Source: Dipylidium caninum (taxonomy: Eukaryota > Platyhelminthes > Cestoda > Cyclophyllidea > Dipylidiidae). Taken from it: a stretch of DNA of 64,000 nucleotides. The translations under genes and the position numbers were made by a program. The notes below the pieces were generated by a model. That model worked only from the letters and a program-made list of their open reading frames with translations, was not told the origin of the DNA and ran no database searches. Location of the stretch: NCBI GenBank assembly GCA_017562135.1, contig QEYB01000629.1:806001-870000 (forward strand), given 5' to 3'. Below are positions 1 through 12,436 of the stretch, one piece after another (positions within the stretch are counted from its first letter, which is position 1; the number at the start of each line of letters is the position of its first letter).

Positions 1-839
1 CCTACACTGTTCCCTCATAGGCTAGACAGCAGTGACTGATAAGACCACAGTGTTAGAGAAGGGGAATGGGAGGTGTAATTATGACGGAAACACTTGTCGA
101 ATAAGAAACCATTTGACACCTCACGGTTTTCATTTCGCTTACATCAATAATGGTGCGTTACGGAAAGATCAAATTGACGACGGATTATATTCGTTTTCAT
201 TTTCAGGTCAAGATAGTTTAGTAAATTAAATAATTATTTCCACCGAAGCCACTTAAAACATCAAACACATCTTGTGGAAAATTCACCCCTAAATGATTCA
301 CTCTTGTAGGCAATAAAAACAATCCCAGAAATTTATATCAACAAGGGAAGTTTAGTGACCTCATTTTGTTTAAATTGCTTCTCGAAAAACTCATCCCACT
401 GTTAAGGGTATCGTTTCTGGCGGGCAAGGAGCTCAGAGGTTTAGCAATCCTCTGTGGACTACCAATGCAGCGCTACCTTCCCACACGAACGCTTTAATTT
501 TAATAAACCCTTCAGTGAAGTATGACGTTTCTCCATTATATCACGACTTTATTATTGAGTGAATCAAATGGTAATGCGGGCAAAACGTTCTTATATATTC
601 TCATACAAAGGCAAATCCTCTGCCAAGCATAGATGACCACTTTTGCATTTGGCCGGGGATTTTCATGTGTCCTCTTAATAACTCCATGTTTTGAAACAGC
701 GTCTTTTAACTAGACATGTCAAGTGATGAAGAAGTGAATAAATAAGGCACTTTGGGTCTAAATTTAAGAAACGCAGAATCCCAGACAATGGCAGAGTCAA
801 TGCCTTTCTGGGGACCTTAACACTGACAATATTCATAAT

Positions 840-892
840 CATCAAAGCCCATCTGTGTCGTCCTCCTCTCATACTCTTCTTTCTGTAGTTTC
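840..892 (-). CDS. Possible small exon downstream of the PH exon
   Basis: After CTACAG (acceptor ending at 893) a frame in the right phase reads KEEYERRTTQMGFDDYEYC before a possible donor near 846–840. The frame also stays open upstream for about 18 codons. It is charged and protein-like and matches phase 0 left by the exon ending at 1741. It is short, its donor is ambiguous (CA/GTGTTA or T/GTCAGT), and no family is recognised, so this is a candidate only. Confidence 0.2.
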
Positions 893-1740
893 AGCAATGT
901 TTGGTCATTGGATTCGGCGTTAAAACCCGCATGATCTGGGGCTCACAACTTCATTTATGGCGTATTTCATTGCCGAAAACAACTCCCGACTGAATAAAAA
1001 AAACGGCCCTATGTAGAACTCGACTTGCAAATATTCGGAAATTTCACATTTTCGACTTTGCAAGTAATAATTAGCAAAAAAGGAATGTGAAAGGGTTCAT
1101 GTAAAATTTAAATCATTGGAGAGAATTGCGGTTTTCCGTACCTCTGACTTTTACACCACTTGTCATTCGCAACTCGCCTCTGATTCAACTACCATTATTT
1201 AAACGTCCCAGAAAAGTAACTACCTTAAGCAATCCTTCTGCTTTATTACTAGCCCGGCAATTTTTGTGGGAATAAGTGATTTGGTACCATCACGTGTTAT
1301 CCGAAAACGCCACACTGTTTGATGTTGGGCTGAGAAGAAAAATGCATTTGACGCTGTTAATGTGATCGAAGGTGATATGTGGCCGCTGACATTTGATTTG
1401 TGTGTGAAAGTGGTGGAAGGAGTTTTTCCACAGAGACCAGAATGGGTGGATTCTTACGCTTGCGTGGTGAAGATATGCAAGGAGGTAAAGTGGGAGAAAA
1501 GAATTACGTGCAAAGGAAGACCTACTGTAATAGCATTTGCGATTCAGTCCTTATCTACAACTGAATTTTTTAATTCCTACATGTCAGTGAAGTTAACTCA
1601 GTTGTAGGCAAGGCACCCAAGCCTGATGGGAACAATGCCTTGTTTGACCTTAAAAGTAATTGTCTGACATCTCTTTTAAAACTGATTTAATATCTTACAA
1701 AGTAAGTTGATTTAACCACAAAGTCAATGCGATGTCTTAC

Positions 1741-4700
1741 CGAGAGAGTCCATGCAATTTCGTATTTTTTGTCATCCTCTGTCGAGGCTTTTAGAAAGTA
1801 GAGATTATTCTCATCCAAGACCAGATACCCCGCCTCATCGTTCGCGGGCAGGCTTTCTCCTCCTTCGCGCCGATTAAGTTTTACCAATGTCTGAAGAAGG
1901 CAAATTTACATAATTGGAAAATAACACATATCCAAATTTGGCCACCGCCATGGCCAATTAACCGCCTACTTCGTAAATGGGTTCGGTAGAATGCAATTTA
2001 GTTTACGTGGAATTGCAAGTGAAAGAACTACGTTTCACTTCAGGACACGGGAAAGACACTTCATTTCGGGATCCTATTTGTGCGAAGTACATTAAGTCCC
2101 CGCACTGGACAGAACTTTGCCAAGAAAGGCCACGATGTCTTGTGAATTATCTTAGTGTTCCGATGTTTATTCTAATACACCCGATTTTGTATTATGAGAG
2201 GACGAGACTGTCCCTAAGCTAAGCGCACAGTTCTCCCGGTGTGTTGTGGATTAATAATAAATTATTCGAAGTGAATGGCACAGTTTGTTAGGGATTCGAG
2301 GATTCTCGTGAACACTACACATATTTGGGTCACCTTCATTTAAATGTCAAATAGACCAGACCTGACGAACATCTTCCTGTTGGCCGAGGTAGAGGGCGTG
2401 GGAACAACTCCCAAACGCGAATACAAAACTTCGACTTATGCTGCACTCTGGCATATTTAAACCATCTCGTTTGGTATGGAGCACTTCCTGTGCTCTGCTC
2501 CACGAGAAGATTGCGAACAGATAATTATTATACCAGTCTAAATGGCTGGCGAGATGACCTCAGAGGGCGTTATCCGAGCTCTAATTTTCGTCCACCCGAG
2601 GGGATTCTTGCCTTGCTGAGATCAAACCTCACCTTTCAAGACATTCCGCCATTCCCACAACCCCTCACCTTTGTGACAGTCAATGCCGTGAGAATTGGGA
2701 GTTCTAGAATTTTAGAACCCCATGAAATGCCACTGTTGAAAGGGTGAAAATGTTACCATAAAATTCAGCCTCTAAAAGTAATTTGTTAAGGTAACAAGCA
2801 GAATTCATGAGGACGCGGACATAATTCTTAACAGATTCGACAAATACTTCAGGATTAGGCGGGGATGGGCATCAGGGAGGCAGTTGACCTCGGAGGGGCC
2901 GCAATTTAGACTGATTACAAAAGCCCCCTCACTAACACAGCAAATTCCTTCCTTCCCGAGTAGTGATTTCGGCCGACTAAAACTGTAAGATAAGAATCCA
3001 CGACGATTGTCGCAGCTCCGATTATGATGCGGACGTTTAGAGAAGCCGAAAGAAGACATCCGCTTTTAAGCGATGAAAGGATATGACATATTCAAGAATA
3101 TGAGGAAGGCAAGTGAAGAAAATATCCACATAAGAAGTCCCGTTGCTATTCCATACAACAAAAATCTCGGTAGTGCGGAATTGAACAACTCGCAGTTAAC
3201 CTAAAGCTTTCCATCTGGTTGAGAAAAAAATATTAGTGATTTAATTCTTTAGTTGGGGACCATGAGCGTTATGGGTGAATTTTGGAGACAGGAATCACAA
3301 CCCTACTGGTCCAAGAATTAAAAAGTGCTTAAAAATGTTACAAACCATTCTGTGGATAGGCTTTGGTAACTGGTTGGCGTCGGTATATGCACCATCCGAA
3401 GGCAGAATTCCAAGAGATCCATCCGTCGGCATATTGACCACATAAGGCCACAATCTCAGCGCCTCTGTTGTCCTCCGTTGGAGTCTTCTTAACGCCGTGA
3501 TGGCCGTTTCAAGTTCCCGAGTATCCTGTTCCGCTCTGCTCGTATAGCGTGCAAGACTGTTGAGCAGGTGTTCGTACGCTGACAGATGCGTCCGCGGAGC
3601 GAAGAGGTACTCCAAGAGGTGTTGAGCATCGATTCTGCACTCCTCCTCGTCGCTCTCCGGAGTCAAGCAGAAAAGGTTATTCACTTTCGCATCGGTGAGT
3701 AGAGTCTTGAATGACTGCATCCACCGGTTTAGGTGATAGAGATAACCTGAATATTGGGCCCATTCTGGTTCCTGGACAAAAATAACCTTGTTAGTTAGTA
3801 GATGTCGGGGTGAAAATTGGAAGGGAAATGATAAAAATAATGGAACACAGACATTTTGAACAAAACAGATGGCGGCATTGGGAGGATCCATGATGGAGGC
3901 TTGTATTTTACGACGGGTACTAAAACCACAACGAAACACCTAAAATTATTGTTAAATTGGCAAAGAGGGCTGTCAGAGGATTCAAACCTCTCAGAAAGCT
4001 GAACAATCCTGTCGATGTGGGAGAGCATCCCCGCAGTCGCTTCGACCATCTCCTTGGGTACAGGAACTTTCTTATCGTCTTTGAACTGAGTACCATCGAG
4101 TCGTTCGAGAATATTTCTCAACATCTTAATTCGCATTTGATAGCCCTCTTCCTCCTCCGACAGGTCTGTCAGCGCGTGTCTAGAAGCGACAAATACGTGT
4201 ATTGTACTGAAAAATAGTAGTAACAAACTTTTTGACAAGGTACGTGTGTCTGCGCTACTGCGACACTGACACTCAGGTCTCGGCGGCGTTGCTTTAGTAT
4301 GCCCATGGAGGTAGAGAACAGGCATGCACTAACATGACAGGCGCATTACTTGAGGCCCAGGGTACCCAACTTCGCCTAATTCACCACAGATGCGCTACCA
4401 ACTTATTCTCTAACTGGTGCTACCAAGATACATTTGGAAGCAGACTGAATGGTCTATGGTAGATCTCCCGAGACAATGGCAATTCTAAAGTGTCTTTGAG
4501 AGAGAAGTAAGACTTGACGATCCACGGGCAGTTGTGGTGTTCTGTCACCTGGTCACTAAGATGTCAAGCCCAAACTGATAGTTTATAAAGACAAAGGAGC
4601 CTAGGCATCTTGAATCAACTAAATGCAAGGAAATGGGATTCACTCTCCTGCGGACGTGGATTTTGGATAACAACACCCGCCATACCTGATTTACTCAAAA

Positions 4701-5954
4701 ACAATATTCTAAAAAGGAAGAAGATTTTGGTTCTTTGAATGCAGAACCTATACTAACAAATAAGAATTTTTGAGTTGAACAAAAATGATAAAATAAGTGT
4801 AAGGAAATAATTAATCTTTGAGTTGTTGATGAGTTCCGTAAATTACAAGTCTAAAATTATAAAGCGAAAAATCGGAACCATTTAGGTCTTGAAGAATTCA
4901 CTTAAGCGCTGCAGGTACCGGTACGAGGAGAATGTTTAAAGCGAGAGTCCCGAGAAGAAATGTAACAGTATTAGAGATTAGTAATTTACCTTTAAAAGTT
5001 GCGAAAAAATCAGGGTTTGGTACTGTAAATGCCCCACATTCGAATGTACTTGATGCGTTAACCAACTGAATTACAGCAAGACTGCAGTCCCTCGTAGTGA
5101 CACATCTACCTGTAGTCCCTCTTTCGCTACACAAGCATTTGTCCGTGTTGTTTCTTTTGCTGTCCACAGCCTCATCCAGCATACCGCCAAAGCGTGTTTG
5201 GCTGTCGTGTGTGTGTCCCAGCCCATCTACTTACTGTAACTATTTTCTTATTGCGATGCATCTGGAAATTCAAATTTTATTCGAAACTCTGCGGACATTT
5301 CCTGTGTAGGTCAGCAATGTAATATTCGTCGTAAAGGCGGAACTCGATGGGGAAGAACGGCAGGCGTCTGAGTCTTAGCGTAAGTGTATTTAAGTAAAGT
5401 AGTGTATGCATCAGTAAATGGAAATTTCGTAGGAAATCGGATATCTTAACGCTTTATTTAATTTTATCTAGTAAATTGCGGCTCCGATTGATAAGTTTTG
5501 GGTTATTTTCGTGATTAACTGCCAACGATACCGTACGAGACCTAGGCCAAAAGTATAAAAAGTTAGGATGCGAAATCTTGACAAAATTGTGAGAAATCTG
5601 ACATTTTGCCTAGTTTCCGTCAGTAGTCCAAGTCACTCACCTTCTTTTCATGAAACATTCCTGCTGTTTGTTTGATATGGTCAACACTTCTTCCCTAAAC
5701 TGTTCTCGGGGGTTTTTGCCTGTAGCAAGTCGATAGTGACTTGTCACTGGTCTCTCCAATAGACAGACGCTTGCGAGACGTCCACATCTGTCCGGTGCCG
5801 CCGCTTCAATCACCCATCGGTCCGGATTGTCCGCGTCCAGACGTTCTACTGTCTCGTCTTCCTCAACCGACACGAGATCTGGACTGGACTCCCGCCGCCT
5901 GAAGGCCTCCACAGTGAAGGAGGCATAGTACCTCCCCCTTTCCGCCCTTTCACT
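1741..5954 (-). CDS. SH3–DH–PH RhoGEF-type protein, UNC-89/obscurin-like (partial, continues left)
   Basis: Exons in transcription order: 5954–5641, 4206–3988, 3919–3853, 3771–3346, 1890–1741. All have AG/GT borders and agree in phase. The first exon holds an SH3 domain (DLVSVEEDETVERLDADNP, then DRWVI), closest to the obscurin/UNC-89 SH3 pattern. The next three give a divergent DH domain: LTDLSEEEEGYQMRIKML is the first helix, NAAICFVQN joins EPEWAQYSGYLYHL across a splice, and APRTHLSAYEHLL is the region that usually carries the conserved Q-R. The last exon (AGYLVLDENNLYFLKAS) reads as a PH strand set and joins the DH tail in frame. DH–PH units of this family activate Rho GTPases; in muscle UNC-89/obscurin they sit at the M-line. 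The usual Q-R of the DH is replaced by T-H, so exchange activity is doubtful. Family assignment is an inference: SH3-then-DH order also occurs in ASEF-type GEFs. Ig domains, expected further left in UNC-89, are not visible. Confidence 0.58.
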
Positions 5955-6576
5955 CTAGAAGTTAGATCACCAAATCGTTTCCAGGAAAAGACTCTTATTG
6001 AGATATGGCCATTGTGAAGTGCTAGAATGCCCAGCCGATGAATGGCTTAGAATATTTAGCAGTAATTGTGTACCAACTGCAGCTTTTATTTAGTGCACAA
6101 GCAATACCAATATGTAAAGCGAGGGAAGTGATCAAAATAACAATTGCAAACTCAAGTAAATGAGAAGATGAAAATATCTGGGGATAAGGAGAGGTGCATA
6201 CGTTTGTAGAAAAGTTTCAGCATGGAGGACTGAGTGGATACGACAACAGCTAAATGCAATCTTCTTTATAGTTTCTACGTAACTAAAAAAATAAGTTGCT
6301 CTGCCACCCTCACAGGAGATTACTGGGTGGTTTTCAACATCGACGACTACTGGAGCAGTAGAGAATAACTTAAGCGGCCAAAAGTACACGTTGTCTCTTT
6401 CGCAAATGCCTTTCTCTGAATAGGTTTTAGGGAGGGTTGATGGTACTCACGAGTGTACACAAATCCCACACAGGTACCATTCCTCATCCGCATATGTTGA
6501 ATCAAAATGTATCCCCCATCTGACACGCATGTGTGTCGTGCGCCTCATGGTACTCCATGATACTGGCGACTTGCAC

Positions 6577-7233
6577 CGGACGTAGCATTCTTGTCTTGAT
6601 GATAAATACATCAACTGTGGATTCCTCGAGACAGTTGAATTGGTAGAATAGCTTAATGGTAAATGATATACTATACTGAAACACCAAAACAATTGAGTGG
6701 TTGCAGTTGCCATCCCTCCTAAATGTTTAAAAATGTACTTTATAAAGTGGGAAGAAACGATTTCACCTAGAAAACCTGGCTGACGAAGCTAAAAGGCTAC
6801 GCGAAATGTCTGAGGAGCTGGAGTAAAACGTCTCGCCCGCATTTCCCCCAGCTTCTAACATCACAAACGTCACTTCATTTTCATTTGAACAGCCTCTTCA
6901 TAATGCAAAGTAATACAAAGCCTCAAACAAATCAAATTTGCCCTAAATGGAAGCTTTGAAGTTGCTTGTTTGACAAGTCATCAAAACAGGATCGTTAAGA
7001 TGCCACTACTCGGTTAGAGATAGTCCTTAGCGTATTATTTGCAGGTTCTTTGGTAGAATAAGTCGAATTTTTAAATTGGATGAGGCGAGCCTCAGGTAGG
7101 ATACCTACCTGTGACCAAGTTTCGAAGAGACTCTTGGACGTGTCGAAAGCCTCGATATCCAAGGAAAAGTGGCTCGACTGTTTCCGGAGTTGAATAGAAT
7201 GCCGTCTTACTCCGTTCATGTCTTCGGAGGAAG
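6577..7233 (-). CDS. Two candidate linker exons upstream of the SH3 exon
   Basis: Exon 7233–7109 follows a TTATTAG acceptor and ends at a CACAG/GTAGGT donor. It reads HSIQLRKQSSHFSLDIEAF then DTSKSLFETWSQ, polar and Ser-rich. A second exon begins at 6675 after GTTTCAG; ending it at CCG/GTGCAA (6577) keeps phase 0 into the SH3 exon at 5954. A stronger donor, GTGAGT at 6450, also exists, but using it needs a different frame (…RWGIHFDSTYADEEWYLCG). The first exon begins in phase 1, matching an exon end at 12490. Both exons are supported by splice sites and phase only; no domain is recognised. Confidence 0.38.
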
Positions 7234-10200
7234 CTAATAATAGGGAAGGTTGAAACATAGTATGAATAAAGAGAAGAATTTCCCGCCCGGAATTTAGACG
7301 ACCTGTTTAGGAAACCAGCCAATCTATGCCTTCCAAGGTCCTCTAAAAATCGACTATGATGCATTATTAGTTGATCTTTTACAAAATACCGCCCGAGGAA
7401 TAACTGTCGTGTGTCTTGTCCGTTTTTGGTAGAACCGAGGTAGGTCTGTTTCTACAGAACCATAAGTTGTACAGGACATTTCACCACTAATTTTTAGTTT
7501 GAGGTGTATGCAAATAGTTGCTTTCCCTTAATCCATTCCTCGCGGATATTTTGAGGGAAATAAAATATTTCGCCGGCCACTGCAGACCTCCCAGGCCTAC
7601 CAGTTGACTGACAAAATACACATACGCCTGTGTTTAGACGTTCCAAATTATTTCATTTGCTGTCACATCTTGACCCGAAATGCATTAGTCAACTCCTGAA
7701 AATTACCAAACAGCTAATATTAGAAATCACTTTCTTTACTCCGTCTTGTCACAACGCTGGCGAAATGCCCTTTGCGCTGTTCGGATGGAGAATAGAGCCA
7801 ACTTCCCACAGAGTCCCTCTCACCACGAACTAGGTCGAATCCTCCCTAATAAGGGACTTTTTTGCCCTCTTCATTCCGACGAAGAGATGTGCACTCTTGT
7901 CCATATACGGGTGCACTGCCTGCTATCACAGCATCGCGGTTTACACCAGTTGCCGTCACACCACATCGGGCACCTGAGGACGTTGCCATCTATGTCGAAC
8001 GCGGCATTGTAGGCGAGCTCATAAAATGCCTAATGAATGTTTCAATCAGCGTTAATTTTATTGTGCACTGAGAGCCACCATGGCCAGAAGGAAGGGCACA
8101 TGTGGCTCTCGAGGTGTGGAAGAGAGCAATGAACCAGGAACACTCTCGCCATCACGAAAAGTGGACAGTATTGGAAGAATGCGCTTTCAGAGGAAAGGGC
8201 GTTGAATAAAAAGGTGAGATTCGATTGTCACTGGGCCTCGAACTATCAGCCATTCCTGATGAGGTGAGTTTGGCGCACACAAGTGATTGTATGAAACACA
8301 TGGCACGAAATTGATGATATAAAAGGCTGTTTGCGAGAATTTTCTTCTATGAAGGCGCCGAGTAGTCGAATTTTGGCAGGGTAAAATAAACCTTTCTGCG
8401 AATATTCTAGTCTTTGTGGCGGTGAAGTAGGCATTAAGGACACCGCGGACCCCTCATTTCCCACTTTCGTGTACTTTAACTTTGGCATGTAACCCCAAAG
8501 CTACAGAAGTCTCTCAAGCTTCCCACAAGTTGCTAACCAAAAGCCTTCCAGTGGTGCTGACACGTCGCAAAGTTGGGGTGCTGATAGCGATAAGTTTGCT
8601 TCACCGTGAACGGGATTAAAGCGACCCCATGGTAGTAAATTAAATACTTTGTGGTGCAGTGGTTCACCTATCGTGAAGGGAGGGATGTGATCCTCCAGTA
8701 ATCAGATGAGTCTGCAAACAACTCCACTGTGTAAAAAATGCGTTAGACTCAGTGTTGAAATTGAAGGTGTAAGAATATGCCGATCAAGGATAGTTGGTGT
8801 TTCCTAAAACGCGAAATTTAACTTAAAGAAATTTTAGTGGAGGTCAAAAGCAGTTTTATTCTCTTTCAAGACTTAAAGCAGGACAAAAAGCCCAAGTAGC
8901 CTCTTGTTCTTCACTGAACGTGACACTTTTTCGAGGCAGACTTTGGTGGATTTGTCATTCTGAAGTATCACTTAAACCAGCCGAAGATAAGTCCGAAAAG
9001 ATCACTTTTTATTAGTTTTGCATAAAAGAGTTTGCAGATAGCCAAAATCCAAGATGCTAAAGTACATTAGAGGCAATGTAACCCGATCACGTCAAAGCAA
9101 TGGAATATGCTGATGCATTTTTTAACGAACCCACTCTCTTGTCCCCTTCTGCCACCGTGTGCTTATGAGTAACGAATTGTTTCGATCCCTGTGTCGTGGG
9201 TTATTTCCCTCCTGCCTAATTCCGGTGCATTTTAGAAAGGATTGATGTTCAAACAGGTCGGCGGAGTGGAGAGGCTAGGAGCGCATGATGTTCACCTCGC
9301 AACTAAGAGCCAGAGGTTGATCCAAAGGGAGGGTAAGTGGGGAGGAGGAGGAGAAGGGGGAATGGAAGACCGCTTTAAGATAAACGTGTTGTTACATTAT
9401 GAGATAGCTTAAGTTAAGCGGAGGCCAACGCATAACGTACTTCTGTGGCAAATATACTATTCATTTACAAGTTGTCTTATGAAAAGAATGTGTATTATTG
9501 CGTATCTTTTAAGCTATTTGGCCTCGAGTAAGCGATTTTTGCTATCTAATTCCACTTTATTCAGTAAGACCGACAGGAAAATAGCATGTTCATAGTGTGT
9601 AAAATCTCCTCAAGCACATTCCACAACTTTGTCCACCATCTTGAGTAATTTAACTAACCGCTTTCATCTCTACCATCAATTTAAACGTGATGAAAGCCAG
9701 ACCGAATCGCCTAGATGACTTGAAGAGACGCGTATTTCTTAATGCCTCATGTTAATGTAACAGGGTAATAAAAGCGCTAAATGTTAATTTCCTTTTCCCT
9801 CCATAGAGCTAGTGACCTCGCAAGGTCAAGCTCCCGCAGAGGTCATTGAGGTTTTGATTGAGCCTGCTATAGAAAGCGGTGTAGTGTTAATTGCGCCACA
9901 TGAACCATCCTTATCCGCAAATTGTATTCCGTCTACGTTATAGGGAATAGAGGATGACAAAAAGATTCGGTATTTTAAGGGTGGATGTTAATGTCAAAAA
10001 GTTCATCAAATTGTAATGTTTGGCGATGTAAATGGACTTCCCGAGGCCTTTACCAGTCAGCAAATTCGTGCTCTCCTTACATTTAACAATTAAGTGACGC
10101 CATACAATTTAACCCACCAAGTGTATAAAATGTAGCTGTCATAATAAAGTCTTCATACTACAACAAATCTGTCACTGATGGCGACATTTGTCGCGAGCTG

Positions 10201-12436
10201 GAAGCAGTCACCCATGGAGTTAGAGATGCGCAGTCGACGTGTACACTGTGCCGACGAGGTGAGATTTGACTTTTTGCCAAGATGATGTAGAAGTTGATGG
10301 GCGGTCGCGAAACATTGAAGTTTTGCAAGAATGAAAGGGGGATTCCACCTACAGTCTGGAACGTCGGCAAAACATAGCTGAATTTGATAGTTCTATGAAG
10401 AAATACGATTCCTCTGGGAGTTCTCCACCTCTTTCTTAGTTTACTGACCTCAAATTTTATTCACATCTCCATACTTACATTGAGGCGAGAAGATCATGGT
10501 GCCAGGAGGCATAAATTTGACCACGATGTGACCAAACTGCAAACCTACCCGAGTCAATCGACAGTACTCAGAAGCTTAGTGCATCTAAAATTTCTCCCAC
10601 CGGTCTGTACGTTTGAAAGTTTGGCGTTTAGCATCGGACAGAGATGAGAAAATGAAGTAAAATATTTGGTGTAAAAAGGGGGAACTGATGCGATCATTCG
10701 CACGGCCAGTTATGTCACGTAAACATTGCTGCAAAATTTGGGCCCTTCCGACAAAATTCGCGAGCCTAACGAGTGCAGTTGTGCAAATGAGGTAAGAAAT
10801 TATGCAGATAGTTTTGAAGGGGCGAACATTTATTGTAGGAGGCGTAAAAATTTGGGAAAGTCAACCGATGTGACATAAAACCTATGCGATCAAATGTGTT
10901 AAAAGTTTGATAGAAATAAAAAAAATTGGGTACAGCCACAAAATCGACGTAGCTACAATTGAGCCCTTACTTCTCAGATCTCGGGAGGAAACAGTGCGCA
11001 CTAAGGCGGGGTGACAGGTAAAAGCGATTTATTTCCTCTTAATAGCCAACGTTGGACGTGCAACCTTCTCCCGATACATGAAAAATTCAAACGAATGGGG
11101 GTATTTGACTCCAAGTCAAGGAAATACCCGCGACGAATAGGACGATATAATTGCTTCAGAAAAATATTCACATAGAGAAAATCGACGTTTATAAGAAGAG
11201 ACTTACAGAACAGTCTAACGACCGTTTACCTGGATGCAATCTTTCCCTGCTCCTTTGCCTAATGTCAGTTCCAGTGCTTTTTGCCTCAACATCAATATAA
11301 TTGGCTGGAAGTATTTAGCAACCAATTTTGTGATTGGCCGCACCTAGCCAATCATAGAGGGCCTGTGTGTGTGCAACATAGACGCAAACACCATTCATTA
11401 AGCAAATAAAAGTTATTGCTAAGGTATATTTACGACTCTGATTTTTGAAGATCAATAAAGCGTATAAGTTAACACCCTCGACATCAGGAAGAGCAATGAA
11501 AGTAAAATAAATTAGTGGTTTGATTTGAAGGAAAGTTGTATTCATAAAGCTGTAAAATACTCTGAAATAAGGCTCAACCCAAGTTAGAATGGGATGTGCA
11601 ATTCTTTTCTAGTCGAAATTCTTCTCCCCGCGGCTGGTTAATTAGCATCCCAAACCCTTACGTGGGCATGACATGGAAACTCGAGACAAAAGGCAGTACA
11701 ACACGGTTTTTTTGAAGTGGGCTGATTAACACAAGGTTCTTCCAGCCATTTTGACCACACTTGTGGTCACGCTAGACGAAATGACTGGCTTCTGGGATTT
11801 CGAGGATTTACGAAGTTGTGTGAGGTCTATTGATAACACAAAATAGGACTGTCGTAGGAGATGTTCCCTCCTAACTAAATGATGTCACTTATATTTTGGC
11901 TAGTGAAAATGCTCTTAATACCAATATGCCGAGGAGGAAAGAGGGGATGGTAACACTCGTACCTTAACTAGGAGAGGGCTATTTGCCTCAGGACAATGGA
12001 CACAACTAATGTGTTGAAGATATTATTTACAGCTTCTCGCAAAATGCGCGTACATGCCTCACGTAGGCAGGCGCTGAATCCGCCTCGTAACTAATTTGGA
12101 CGTGCAGACAGTTCGGAGCACAAGCACAACAGTTTTTCGTCCGCTATCAATTAACCAGTAAATGGATTAGCTTTCCTGAAGACACTGTGCGTTAAGAGGA
12201 ATGTTAGCTACCCTCAGATGGCCCCAACCCTCGAGAATAATTTACACTATATGCGTTCATCAGCAGGAGGTTAAGTTATAAAGCTGGAGGATTATCTGTA
12301 GTTACTAATACTCAACAGCCCACTAAGAGACCAGAAATTGCCGTAAACTAGGGCGCCATTCTGTGTCTAGTGGCTTGGTAGTGACAGAAAACTAGATGCG
12401 GCTAAATATTGTCACAGACTGCCAACTTATAAAGTG

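Noticed and set aside
2805..2950. Minus-strand frame with PH-like look (EGAFVISLNCGPSE)
   Set aside because: It could be an alternative PH exon, but its acceptors give the wrong phase after 3346. Exon 1890–1741 fits phase and PH pattern better.
4898..5097. Minus-strand Cys-rich frame between the SH3 and DH exons
   Set aside because: The SH3 exon (ending phase 2) joins the DH exon at 4206 directly in phase and the domain match is continuous, so no exon is needed here.
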